This document shows, piece after piece, positions 21,601 through 29,418 of a stretch of DNA of 64,000 nt. The notes beneath the pieces were generated by a model, which was not told the origin of the DNA, ran no database searches, and was given only the letters and a program-made list of their open reading frames with translations. A program made the position numbers and the translations under genes. Each line of letters starts with the position of its first letter. Positions within the stretch are counted from its first letter, which is position 1. The stretch is from Streptomyces cavernae (GTDB taxonomy: Bacteria > Actinomycetota > Actinomycetes > Streptomycetales > Streptomycetaceae). The stretch spans positions 62,001-126,000 of the forward strand of contig NZ_RPDJ01000007.1 of NCBI RefSeq assembly GCF_004023625.1, read 5' to 3'.

Positions 21601-22661
21601 CCGGGCATTGAAGCACCCGGCACCGGCAGCCCGCCCAGTGTTTCCCGCGCCTCGGCCATCACCCGTTCCACCAGCTCCGCACACGACGGCAGGTCCTCGA
21701 TCACCCCGGCGACCTGGCCCGCGGCCATCACCCCCAGATCCGTACGCCCCTGAACCATCGCCGCCCGCAGCAGCATCGGCGTGTTGGCGGCGAGCAGCAC
21801 CTGACTCCACGTCAGATCCTTGCCGTGCCGCATCGCGAGCCCGTCGCGGACCACCCGCCGCCAGCTCAGCCCCGACAGCCTCCGGAAACCGGCCGCCCGG
21901 CGAACGGCCCGCACCAGAGCCTCCGTACGGCCCGCCCGCTCCAGCGCGTCGACCAGCTCGGTGCGCAGCATCCGGTGCGGCAGACCGTCCACCGCCCGGG
22001 TCACCGTGATGTCCCCGACGCCCGCCGCCAGATACCTCGCCTTCACCGCGTCCGGCACCGTCGAGTCGGAGGTCAGCAGGAACCGCGTGCCCATCGCGAT
22101 GCCCGCCGCCCCGTACGCCATCGCCGCCACCAGCCCCCGCCCGTCGTGGAACCCGCCCGCCGCCACCACCGGGATGTCGACCGCGTCCACGACCTGCGGC
22201 AGCAGCACCGTCGTGGCCACCTCACCGGTGTGCCCGCCACCCTCGCCGCCCTGCACGATCACCGCGTCCGCACCCCAGGCCGCCACCTTCTCGGCGTGCC
22301 GCCGAGCGCCGACGGAGGGGATGACGACGACACCCGCCTCCTTCAACTCGGCTATCAGCTCCTTCGACGGAGCGAGCGCGAAGGACGCCACCCGCACACC
22401 CGCGTCGATGATGATCCGCACCCGGTCGCCCGCGTCACCCGCGTCCGCACGGAGATTGACCCCGAACGGCGCGTCCGTCCGGGACCTGACCTCCGCCACC
22501 GCGCCACGCAACTCGTCGAGTGTCATCGTGGCGGAGGCCAGGATGCCGAGCGCGCCGGCGTTCGCCGTGGCGGACACCAGCCGCGGGCCCGCCACCCAAC
22601 CCATGCCGGTCTGCACGATGGGATGGCGCACCCCGACCAGCTTGGTCAGCGCCGTTTCCAT
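21597..22661 (-). CDS. ipdC: Nitronate monooxygenase-like flavoprotein, IpdC orthologue
   Basis: 354 aa; mycobacterial IpdC (Rv3553) is 355. The NMO/IMPDH-like TIM barrel shows HPIVQTGMGWVAGPRLV, IVQGGEGGGHTGE and VVAAGGFHDGRG. IpdC acts as a flavin-dependent hydroxy-CoA unsaturase on the HIP-derived CoA ester. ATG at 22661 shares one base with the ipdB stop (TGATG); a GTG one codon earlier would overlap it by four bases. It lies downstream of ipdAB and is co-translated. Confidence 0.9.
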   Translation of the reverse strand: METALTKLVGVRHPIVQTGMGWVAGPRLVSATANAGALGILASATMTLDELRGAVAEVRSRTDAPFGVNLRADAGDAGDRVRIIIDAGVRVASFALAPSKELIAELKEAGVVVIPSVGARRHAEKVAAWGADAVIVQGGEGGGHTGEVATTVLLPQVVDAVDIPVVAAGGFHDGRGLVAAMAYGAAGIAMGTRFLLTSDSTVPDAVKARYLAAGVGDITVTRAVDGLPHRMLRTELVDALERAGRTEALVRAVRRAAGFRRLSGLSWRRVVRDGLAMRHGKDLTWSQVLLAANTPMLLRAAMVQGRTDLGVMAAGQVAGVIEDLPSCAELVERVMAEARETLGGLPVPGASMPG

Positions 22662-23461
22662 CACTCCCTCACCTCGCGCTCGCGGGTGGCCGCCGGATCG
22701 ATCACCTCACGGATCAGCCGCAACTCCTCCACCGTCGGGTCACGCGTGTACGGCACCTCGTCCGGAACCGCCAGATCGAAACCCGTCGCTTCCCCGACCC
22801 GCTCGACCGTGACCCCCGGGTGCAACGACACCAACCGCATCGACCGGTCCGCGGTCGCGAAGTCGAAGACGCCTAGATCGGAGACCACCCGCGGAATGCG
22901 GTGGAAGCGGGCCGTCGCCGGATGCTCGGCCGCACGGTCGTACCCGACCCCGCACACCATGTCCACCCGCTCGACGAAGACCCGCCGCGAGTGCCTCGGT
23001 ATCCAGTAACTGGTCGGATTGTTGAGCGTGTTGACGGGCGCCCCGCGCACACCCAGCAGCTGGCGGCCCGGCCGCGCCCAGTCACCGATGCACGAGATGT
23101 TCTGGTTGCCGAAGCGGTCGATCTGGCTCGCCCCCATCATCACGTGCCGCCGGCCGCCGGTGACCAGCGCCAGGTGCTGGCGGTAGGGCAGCCAGCCCTC
23201 CACCGAGCCGTCCGGCCCCACCAGCAACGCCTCGCCGTCGGTCAGCAGCAGGTCCGGAGAGAAGGTGCGCCGGGCGAGCCGGGCACCGATCGACGGGATC
23301 ACACCCATCGGACTGGCGAGTATCTCCCCGGCGCCGCGCCAGGCCTCCGCGCAGGCGATCACGCAGTACTCGGCACGGGTGACCCGGAAGCCGGACACGG
23401 CCCCCGGGCCCGACGCGGCGGAGCGGGCGGCCGCCTCGGGGGACGGGGTGGCCTCAGGCAT
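22661..23461 (-). CDS. ipdB: CoA-transferase-like ring hydrolase beta subunit, IpdB orthologue
   Basis: 266 aa. Class I CoA-transferase beta-subunit fold: VMMGASQIDRFGNQN, GAPVNTLNNPTSYW and VDMVCGVGYDR are characteristic of IpdB. In mycobacteria IpdAB is not a transferase but opens the last steroid ring (COCHEA-CoA hydrolase). ATG at 23461 overlaps the ipdA stop by eight bases. The N-terminal 20 residues are Ala/Pro-rich. Confidence 0.9.
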   Translation of the reverse strand: MPEATPSPEAAARSAASGPGAVSGFRVTRAEYCVIACAEAWRGAGEILASPMGVIPSIGARLARRTFSPDLLLTDGEALLVGPDGSVEGWLPYRQHLALVTGGRRHVMMGASQIDRFGNQNISCIGDWARPGRQLLGVRGAPVNTLNNPTSYWIPRHSRRVFVERVDMVCGVGYDRAAEHPATARFHRIPRVVSDLGVFDFATADRSMRLVSLHPGVTVERVGEATGFDLAVPDEVPYTRDPTVEELRLIREVIDPAATREREVRE

Positions 23462-24332
23462 CGGGAACCTCCTTGTGCCAGGCCCGTACGGCCGCTTGAT
23501 AGGCGTGCTCGTCACCGGAGAGGAACCGCTCCGCGAACTCGGGCCAGGGCGTGGTCGCGTAATGCCGCTGGAAGCGCTCGTCCCGGTCGTAGTCGGGGGC
23601 GCAGGAAGTGAAGTGCGCCCCATTGGGAGCCTCCACCACGCCCGTCACGGTGTGCCGCTTCACCAGCAGCGTCTGCGGCGCGGCCTCCTTGGCCGGCTCG
23701 GCGGTGCCGATGTTGTCCACGAGCTGCTCGCAGGACACGTACGCGCTGTCGGCCGCCTCGCAGAACAGGTCGTCGAAGTAGGGGTCGGGGCCCAGATACT
23801 GGCCGTTGCCCAGCCGGTCCGCACGATTGAGATGCACCAGGGCGGCATCCATCCGCAGCGCGGGCATGGCGACGAACTCCTCCGGCGGCCCCGAGGCCTC
23901 CTCGGCGTACGGCGACACCACCGTCCGCAGCCCGGGATTGACCCGCATCACGTCCGAACCGACCCCGGCGCGCACCGGCAGGAACGGAAGCCGGTTCGCA
24001 GCCGCGTGCAGCCCCCACATGAACATCGCCTCGTCGACCTCCATCAGCTCCAGTGCCCCGCTCTCGCGCGCCACCCGGTAGTTCGGTTCGAGCGGGACGG
24101 AGTCGAGCGTGACGAACGCGGTGACCAGCTTGCGGATCCGCCCGGCCGCCGCGAGCAGACCGACGTCGGGCCCGCCGTAGGAGATCACGGTGAGGTCGGT
24201 GACCTCCGACCGCAGCAGCGCACGCACCAGCGCCATCGGTTTCCGGCGCGACCCCCAGCCGCCGATACCGATCGTCATCCCGCTGCCCAGCCGCGCGACG
24301 ACCTCGTCCACGGTCATCGTCTTGTCACTCAT
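23454..24332 (-). CDS. ipdA: CoA-transferase-like ring hydrolase alpha subunit, IpdA orthologue
   Basis: 292 aa, identical in length to Rv3551. GMTIGIGGWGSRRKPMALVR, VISYGGPDVGLL and VEAPNGAHFTSCAPDY match IpdA closely as remembered. With IpdB it hydrolyses the remaining ring of the steroid nucleus as a CoA thioester. ATG at 24332 overlaps the echA20 stop by eight bases. Confidence 0.92.
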   Translation of the reverse strand: MSDKTMTVDEVVARLGSGMTIGIGGWGSRRKPMALVRALLRSEVTDLTVISYGGPDVGLLAAAGRIRKLVTAFVTLDSVPLEPNYRVARESGALELMEVDEAMFMWGLHAAANRLPFLPVRAGVGSDVMRVNPGLRTVVSPYAEEASGPPEEFVAMPALRMDAALVHLNRADRLGNGQYLGPDPYFDDLFCEAADSAYVSCEQLVDNIGTAEPAKEAAPQTLLVKRHTVTGVVEAPNGAHFTSCAPDYDRDERFQRHYATTPWPEFAERFLSGDEHAYQAAVRAWHKEVPDA

Positions 24333-25092
24333 TCGGGCCCCTCACTGCCGCTCGCCGGTCGCTGCCGAAGGTGTCGCGGACCCGGTCGGCCACCCCGCTG
24401 AGGTTCGCCTCGAAGGTGAAGCCCTGCTCGAAGCGGTAACTGCGGCGCACGTCCACCGGATCGATGCCGTTGATGGCGGCCTTGGCCAGCCTGAGCAGCC
24501 GCCCGTCCCTGGCGGCGATCTCGCGGGCCAGCTCCAGCGCCGCACCCGGCAGTTCGGCGCGCGGCACCACCCGCCACACCGAACCGTGCGCGTGCAACTC
24601 GGCTGCCGTAACGGTGCGCGCCGTGTAGTACAGGGCGCGCATCAGATGCTGCGGGACCAGGCGCGACAGATGGGTCGCCGCGCCCAGCGCGCCGCGGTCG
24701 AGCTCGGGCAGACCGAATGTCGCGTCGTCACTCGCCACGATCGCGTCCGCGTTCCCCACCAGGCCGATCCCGCCGCCCAGGCAGAACCCGTGCACCGCCG
24801 CCACCACCGGCACCTCGCACTCGTAGACCGCCGCGAACGCCTCGAAGCAGCCCTGGTTGGCGCCGATCAGCGCATCGTGTCCGCGCGCCTGTATCTCCTT
24901 GATGTCCACTCCCGCGTTGAACCCCCGCCCGGCCGCCGCCAGCACCACACAGCGGACTTCCGGGTCGCGGCCCGCCGTGCGCACGGCTCCGGCCAGCTCC
25001 GACCAGCCACGCACCGGCAGTGCGTTCACCGGCGGGAAGTCCACGGTGACGACGGAAATCCCCTTTTCCGGGGACGAGGTGGAGACACCCAT
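24325..25092 (-). CDS. echA20: Enoyl-CoA hydratase-family ring hydrolase, EchA20 orthologue
   Basis: 255 aa. Crotonase fold with VLAAAGRGFNAGVDIKEI (oxyanion hole) and AAVHGFCLGGGIGLV. In mycobacteria EchA20 hydrolyses the D ring of an HIP-CoA product. It is the first gene of the leftward echA20-ipdA-ipdB-ipdC-SIMPL operon; operator site 2 lies 19 bases upstream of the ATG at 25092. Confidence 0.88.
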   Translation of the reverse strand: MGVSTSSPEKGISVVTVDFPPVNALPVRGWSELAGAVRTAGRDPEVRCVVLAAAGRGFNAGVDIKEIQARGHDALIGANQGCFEAFAAVYECEVPVVAAVHGFCLGGGIGLVGNADAIVASDDATFGLPELDRGALGAATHLSRLVPQHLMRALYYTARTVTAAELHAHGSVWRVVPRAELPGAALELAREIAARDGRLLRLAKAAINGIDPVDVRRSYRFEQGFTFEANLSGVADRVRDTFGSDRRAAVRGPNE

Positions 25093-25110
25093 GAGCGCAT
25101 CAGCTACCTT

Positions 25111-25130
25111 TCCACCAAACGTTTGTTAGG
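25111..25130. promoter_or_regulatory. KstR2-type operator, site 2
   Basis: TCCACCAAACGTTTGTTAGG is an inverted repeat whose core ACCAAACGTTTGTT matches site 1 (ACCAAACACTTGTT) at 12 of 14 positions. It lies between divergent echA20 and the SDR gene at 25173, so it can control both. Presence of the same box at both divergent promoters of this block supports a single regulon. Confidence 0.72.
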
Positions 25131-25171
25131 CACCTCGAAGCTAGCAGCGATGGGAACCGAGCGGGAGGCCC

Positions 25172-25240
25172 TGTGGACAACCGGGAGCCGGAGTCTGTGG
25201 ACAGCCGGGATCCTGTGGACGGCCGGGATCCTGTGGACAA
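25172..25240. repeat. Four direct TGTGGAC repeats resembling DnaA boxes
   Basis: TGTGGACAA, TGTGGACAG, TGTGGACGG and TGTGGACAA occur at 25172, 25196, 25214 and 25232. Read on the minus strand, the first and last are exactly TTGTCCACA, the preferred streptomycete DnaA box, and the others fit looser versions. The last two units form 18-bp direct repeats that also encode Val-Asp-x-Arg-Asp-Pro in the SDR reading frame. Confidence 0.6.
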
Positions 25241-26144
25241 CCGCGAGCGACGGAACATCGGACACCGGCCGGGCCCGGACCGGACTGCGGGCCCGGACGG
25301 AACCGCCCGCGCCGCGGGCCCGGACGGAACCGCCCGCACCGTGAACCCGGAGCGGACTGCCCGCCTACCGGGCCCGGACCTCAGCGGCCGCACGGTCGTC
25401 GTCACCGGTGGCACCCGGGGTGTCGGCGCCGGTATCGCCCGGGCCTTCGCCGCCGCCGGAGCCCACGTCGTCGTCTGCGCCCGCCGGCCCCCCGACCTGC
25501 CGCTCGACGGGACCGAGTTCCGCCCGGTCGACCTGCGCGACCCGGACGCCGTCCGCGCCTTCTTCACCGGCCTGCCCCGGCTCGACGTGCTCGTCAACAA
25601 CGCCGGCGGCGCCCCCTACCGGCCGCTCGCTGAAGCCGACGCGGAGCGCCACGCCCGGGTCATCGACCTCAACCTCGTCGCGCCGCTGACCGCGTCACTG
25701 GCCGCCCATGACCTCCTCAGACTGGCCAGGGGGTCGATCGTGATGATCGGCAGTGTCAGCGGGAGCCGGCCCTCGCCCGGAACGGCCGCGTACGGGGCGG
25801 CGAAGGCCGGGCTGGAGAGCCTCGCCCGCTCCATGGCGATGGAGTGGGCGCCCGAGATCCGGGTCAACACCCTCGTCGTCGGCATGGTCCGCACCGAGCG
25901 GTCCGGGCTCCACTACGGGGGCGAGGAGGGCATCGCGGCCGTCTCGCGCAACGTCCCGCTGGGCCGGCTCGCCGACCCCCGCGACGTCGGCGAGGCCGCC
26001 GTGTTCCTCGCCTCGGACGCCGCCGCCTACATCACCGGCGCCGCACTGCTCGTCCACGGTGGCGGTGAGCGGCCGCCCTTCCTCGACGCCGCGACCGTCA
26101 ACCGGCACCAGGGAGAACCGTGGGCCGCCAACAAGGAGAGCTGA
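25173..26144 (+). CDS. Short-chain dehydrogenase/reductase (Rv3549c-like)
   Basis: 323 aa from GTG at 25173, which has GGGAGG four bases upstream. Residues 1-70 are low-complexity, with VD(N/S/G)R(D/E)P and GPDGTAR repeats. The Rossmann fold then starts at GRTVVVTGGTRGVGAG, with VLVNNAGGAP and the catalytic YGAAKAG. A GTG at 25341 would give 267 aa, close to mycobacterial Rv3549c, but has no ribosome site. Context (operator site 2, SDR neighbour, ipd operon) puts it in steroid C/D-ring breakdown. ATG of the next gene lies 13 bases after its stop. Confidence 0.8.
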   Translation: MDNREPESVDSRDPVDGRDPVDNRERRNIGHRPGPDRTAGPDGTARAAGPDGTARTVNPERTARLPGPDLSGRTVVVTGGTRGVGAGIARAFAAAGAHVVVCARRPPDLPLDGTEFRPVDLRDPDAVRAFFTGLPRLDVLVNNAGGAPYRPLAEADAERHARVIDLNLVAPLTASLAAHDLLRLARGSIVMIGSVSGSRPSPGTAAYGAAKAGLESLARSMAMEWAPEIRVNTLVVGMVRTERSGLHYGGEEGIAAVSRNVPLGRLADPRDVGEAAVFLASDAAAYITGAALLVHGGGERPPFLDAATVNRHQGEPWAANKES

Positions 26145-26157
26145 GAGGGGAATCGCG

Positions 26158-27072
26158 ATGAGCGCACCACTGCTGTGCGAGGGCCGGGTCGTCGTCGTCA
26201 CCGGCGCCGGCCGGGGGCTCGGGCGTGCGCATGCCCTGGCGTTCGCCGCCGAGGGCGCCAAGGTCGTTGTCAACGACCTCGGTGTCGGCCTCGACGGTAC
26301 GCCCGGCCCGGACAGCCCGGCGGCACGTGTCGTTGACGAGATCCGGGCGGCGGGCGGCGAGGCGGTCGCGCACGGGGGTGACGTCGCGACCTCCGAAGGG
26401 GCCGCGGACCTCGTCTCCACCGCGCTGGAGACGTTCGGGCGGCTGGACACCCTCGTCAACAACGCCGGCTTCCTGCGGGACCGGATGCTGGTCAATCTCG
26501 ACGAGGACGCCTGGGACGATGTCGTCCGGGTCCATCTGAAGGGGCACTTCCTGCCGCTGAAGCACGCGGCGGCGCACTGGCGCGCGGAGGCCAAGTCGGG
26601 GCGGGCGCCCACGGCCCGGATCGTCAACACCAGTAGTGGGGCCGGGCTCCTCGGATCGGTCGGGCAGGGGAACTACAGCGCGGCGAAGGCCGGGATCGTG
26701 GGACTCACCCTGGTCGCGGCGGCCGAACTGGGCCGCTACGGCGTGCAGGTCAACGCCATCGCGCCGGCCGCGCGTACCCGGATGACGGAGAAGACCTTCG
26801 CCGACACGATGGCCGCCCCCGCGGAGGGCTTCGACCCGATGGCACCGGAGAACGTCTCGCCGTTGGTCGTCTGGCTCGGTTCCGGCGCGAGCGCCGGGGT
26901 GACGGGGCGGGTCTTCGAGGTGGAGGCGGGGCGCCTCACTGTCATGGAGGGCTGGCACCCCGGACCCACGGCCGACAAGGGGGCCCGCTGGGAGCCTGGG
27001 GAGGCGGGGGAGGCGGTCCTCAAGCTTCTGGCTCAGGCACGGGAACCGGGGACGGTCTACGGAGCGGGGTAG
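26158..27072 (+). CDS. Short-chain dehydrogenase/reductase (Rv3548c-like)
   Basis: 304 aa, the same length as mycobacterial Rv3548c. Motifs: VVVVTGAGRGLGRAHALAFA, VVNDLGVGLDGT (as in multifunctional beta-oxidation type dehydrogenases), LVNNAGFLRDRM, and catalytic YSAAKAGIVGLT. GAGAGGGG precedes ATG at 26158. Its last 16 bases overlap the end of the convergent ankyrin gene. Expected role: oxidation of a hydroxyacyl-CoA in the KstR2 regulon. Confidence 0.88.
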   Translation: MSAPLLCEGRVVVVTGAGRGLGRAHALAFAAEGAKVVVNDLGVGLDGTPGPDSPAARVVDEIRAAGGEAVAHGGDVATSEGAADLVSTALETFGRLDTLVNNAGFLRDRMLVNLDEDAWDDVVRVHLKGHFLPLKHAAAHWRAEAKSGRAPTARIVNTSSGAGLLGSVGQGNYSAAKAGIVGLTLVAAAELGRYGVQVNAIAPAARTRMTEKTFADTMAAPAEGFDPMAPENVSPLVVWLGSGASAGVTGRVFEVEAGRLTVMEGWHPGPTADKGARWEPGEAGEAVLKLLAQAREPGTVYGAG

Positions 27073-28139
27073 GGCGGGCCGGGGTTCTCCGACCGCCCCG
27101 GCAGTCCGTCCCGCAGTTCGCCCCCGAGGTCATCCCGTAGTCCGTCCCGTGGTTGGTCCCCGTGCTCGTCCGGCAGTTCGTCCCGTGGTTGGTCCCCGTG
27201 CTCGTCCGGCAGTTCGTCCCGTGGTTGGTCCCCGTGCTCGTCCGGCAGTTCGTCCCGTGGTTGGTCCCCGTGCTCGTCCCGCAGTTCGCCCCGTGGTTGG
27301 TCCCCGTGCTCGTCCCGCAGTTCGCCCCGCGGTTGGCCTCCGAACTCGCCCCGTAGTCCGCCCTGCAGTTGGCCCCCGAGCTCGTCCCGGAGTTCACCTC
27401 GGAGCCGCTGCTGGAGCTCCGCCACGATCACCGCGTGTCCCGTCTGCTGGTCGTTGCCCGCCGCCAGGCGCCCGTCGCGGAGGAGTTCCACCGTGACCGT
27501 CTCCGCGTCCTCGCCTTCCCGGGTGCGGCGGGTGACGTACTCGTGGCCGGGCCCGTACGCCGCCTCCAGGCCGGCCCTGAGTTCCGTCCCGACGTCCAGG
27601 GTCAGCCAGCGGCGCGCCTCCGCCAGCGCCGCCACCAGGGTCTCCCGCCGGGCACCGGCGCCGTGGGCCAGCAGCGTGCGGACACAGCCGGGGGAGCCGC
27701 GGCGAGCGGCCGCGACCAGTGGGGGCTCGCCGTTGGGGCCGGGCCGGTCGGGTTGGGCGCCGGCTGCGAGGAGTTCCGCGAGCACCGCCACTTTCCCCCG
27801 CTGCACCGCCCAGGTCACCGCCCGGAATCCGAACCCCTCCTCCAGGTCGGGCGTCGCCCCGGCCGCCAGCAGAGCCCGTACGACGTCGAGATGCCCGCCG
27901 CACGCGGCTCCGCACAGCGGTGCGTCGGTGCCCGCGCTGAGCCGGTCGGGGGCGGCCCCGGCGGCCAGCAGCAGACGGACGATGCCCGGTTCGTCGCTCA
28001 CCGCCGCCAGATACAGCACGGTCTGGCCGTCCTCGTCCACCGACTCCGGGCTCGCCCCCGCGCGCAGCAGCCGCAGCACCGCGTTCTCGTCGCCTGCGTA
28101 CACCGCCGTGACCAACGTCGGCGGCTCTTGCCTGTTCAT
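27057..28139 (-). CDS. Ankyrin-repeat protein with 12-residue repeat tail
   Basis: 360 aa. About five ankyrin units lie in residues 5-170 (VTAVYAGDENAVLRLLRAGA, LYLAAVSDEPGIVRLLLAAG, and so on). A linker with RREGEDAETVTVELL-type sequence follows, then a charged tail from about residue 255 made of near-identical 12-residue units (R-D-E-L-P-D-E-H-G-D-Q-P). ATG at 28139 has GAAGG eight bases upstream. Ankyrin units bind other proteins; the partner is unknown. The stop overlaps the convergent SDR gene by 16 bases. Confidence 0.85.
   Translation of the reverse strand: MNRQEPPTLVTAVYAGDENAVLRLLRAGASPESVDEDGQTVLYLAAVSDEPGIVRLLLAAGAAPDRLSAGTDAPLCGAACGGHLDVVRALLAAGATPDLEEGFGFRAVTWAVQRGKVAVLAELLAAGAQPDRPGPNGEPPLVAAARRGSPGCVRTLLAHGAGARRETLVAALAEARRWLTLDVGTELRAGLEAAYGPGHEYVTRRTREGEDAETVTVELLRDGRLAAGNDQQTGHAVIVAELQQRLRGELRDELGGQLQGGLRGEFGGQPRGELRDEHGDQPRGELRDEHGDQPRDELPDEHGDQPRDELPDEHGDQPRDELPDEHGDQPRDGLRDDLGGELRDGLPGRSENPGPPYPAP
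27145..27360. repeat. 36-bp tandem repeat array in ankyrin gene
   Basis: Six units of 36 bp beginning TCCCGTGGTTGGTCCCCGTG, at 27145, 27181, 27217, 27253, 27289 and 27325. The three from 27145 to 27252 are essentially identical; the later ones differ by a few bases. Unit length is a multiple of three, so copy-number change would keep the frame. Confidence 0.9.
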
Positions 28140-28301
28140 ATGCCGACCTTCGCCCGAGAAGGACCTGACAGGCAAAGGAGTTTGGGGTGTTCTGTGCCAC
28201 TTCTCATGGAACGCCGAGTGGCTGCTCGGCCGACCGGCCACGTAGCCGCGCGGCCACCTGGCCCTATGTGACGCCCAGGAGATAGGTGAGGTCAGGTGAG
28301 G

Positions 28302-29201
28302 TCAGGTGTCGCATTCCAGGACCGTCCGGCACAGCGCGCACCGCGCCCGTACCCGTCCGCGCACCGGTACCCGGATCCGCTGGTGGCAGGTCGGGCAGGG
28401 GAAGGAGACACGCAGCGGCTCGCGGCCGGCGGGGGTGAAGTCGTAGGGGACGCCGGGCTGCGGGTGACCGGGTGCGTGGTGGTCCTGGGCGTGGCGGCGG
28501 TCCTTGGCGTAGCGGCGGCGGCCCGCCCAGCCGGCCGCGGTCAGCGGGGGCTGCTGCTCGTCGTGGCGGGCCTGTGTCATCCCCCTCGTGTACGCCGTGT
28601 ACGCCTGCGGACTGGTGAACCAGGGTGCGGGGTCCTCACCGAAGAACAGGGCCCGTTTGGCGAGGACGTAGCCGAACTCCTCGGGTGTGAGGTAGCCGAG
28701 TTTCTGGGAGGAGGTGGCGTCCTCGCGGTAGGCGTCGAGAAGCAGCCACCCCGCGCCCAGATAGGTCGTCGCGGTGTCGGTGAGGATCTCGTTGTCGCGG
28801 GTGCCGGGAAACGACAGGTCGAGGCGGTGCAGATAGACGTGCATGACCTCGTGCGCCAGTGCGGCGCCGATGTCCCGTCGGTGGGTGCGGAAGCGATCGT
28901 TGAGCTCGATGAAGTACTCCGGGCCTGCGGCGAGTTCGACGTTGGCCGCGTGCGTCATCTCGCGGAAGCTGACGATCATCCGAGCGTCCGGCAGCCGGAA
29001 GTGCCGCACCATCTCGTGGGCCACCCGCTGTGCGCCCAGATGCAGGTCGTCGGTGTCACAGAAGGCGACGTCGACGGGGGTGACGCTGGTGGCGAAGGTG
29101 GCGATCGTGTCGTAGGAGAGCCTTTTGTAGAGCGCGGTGATGGCCGCCCGCACCGTCTGCAGATGCGGGAATCCGTGCTCGACCGGTCCGCCGTCCGCCA
29201 C
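28302..29201 (-). CDS. HExxHxxxH metallopeptidase-like protein with C-terminal zinc ribbon
   Basis: 299 aa. Residues 111-127 contain HEVMHVYLH (His117, Glu118, His121, His125), a zinc-protease-type site, and Glu138 in DNEILTD could serve the fold. The C-terminus has CPTCHQ and CALC, a four-cysteine zinc ribbon. No signal peptide or membrane segment, so a cytoplasmic zinc protein. GTG at 29201 has GAGGGGG eight bases upstream. I do not recognise a characterised homologue. Confidence 0.78.
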   Translation of the reverse strand: MADGGPVEHGFPHLQTVRAAITALYKRLSYDTIATFATSVTPVDVAFCDTDDLHLGAQRVAHEMVRHFRLPDARMIVSFREMTHAANVELAAGPEYFIELNDRFRTHRRDIGAALAHEVMHVYLHRLDLSFPGTRDNEILTDTATTYLGAGWLLLDAYREDATSSQKLGYLTPEEFGYVLAKRALFFGEDPAPWFTSPQAYTAYTRGMTQARHDEQQPPLTAAGWAGRRRYAKDRRHAQDHHAPGHPQPGVPYDFTPAGREPLRVSFPCPTCHQRIRVPVRGRVRARCALCRTVLECDT

Positions 29202-29369
29202 TCCGGCACCCCCTCAGAGGGTTCCACTGTAAGTGGATGTGCGCCGATTTTCGCTGGTTGGCCCCCTGGCATGGCCGGAAAGGGACCCTTGTCGCTCCCG
29301 ACGGCAGATCTTCATACTTCAAGCACGCCATGACGGGATCTTCGCCCGGCTGACCGTTGCCGTTTGGCT

Positions 29370-29379
29370 TGGCATGTAC
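29370..29379 (+). promoter_or_regulatory. Possible AdpA site upstream of trypsin gene
   Basis: TGGCATGTAC fits the AdpA consensus TGGCSNGWWY at 9 of 10 positions and lies 40 bases before the trypsin start. The Streptomyces griseus trypsin gene is AdpA-dependent. Single-site match only. Confidence 0.3.
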
Positions 29380-29418
29380 CTGTCATAAGCGGTCCAACCC
29401 CCCACGAGAGGAAATCCG

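Noticed and set aside
25172..25240. Replication origin
   Set aside because: Only four boxes, no dnaA/dnaN nearby and no AT-rich unwinding region; treated as a box cluster at most.
27145..27360. CRISPR array or intergenic repeat
   Set aside because: 36-bp units without spacers that keep the ankyrin reading frame.
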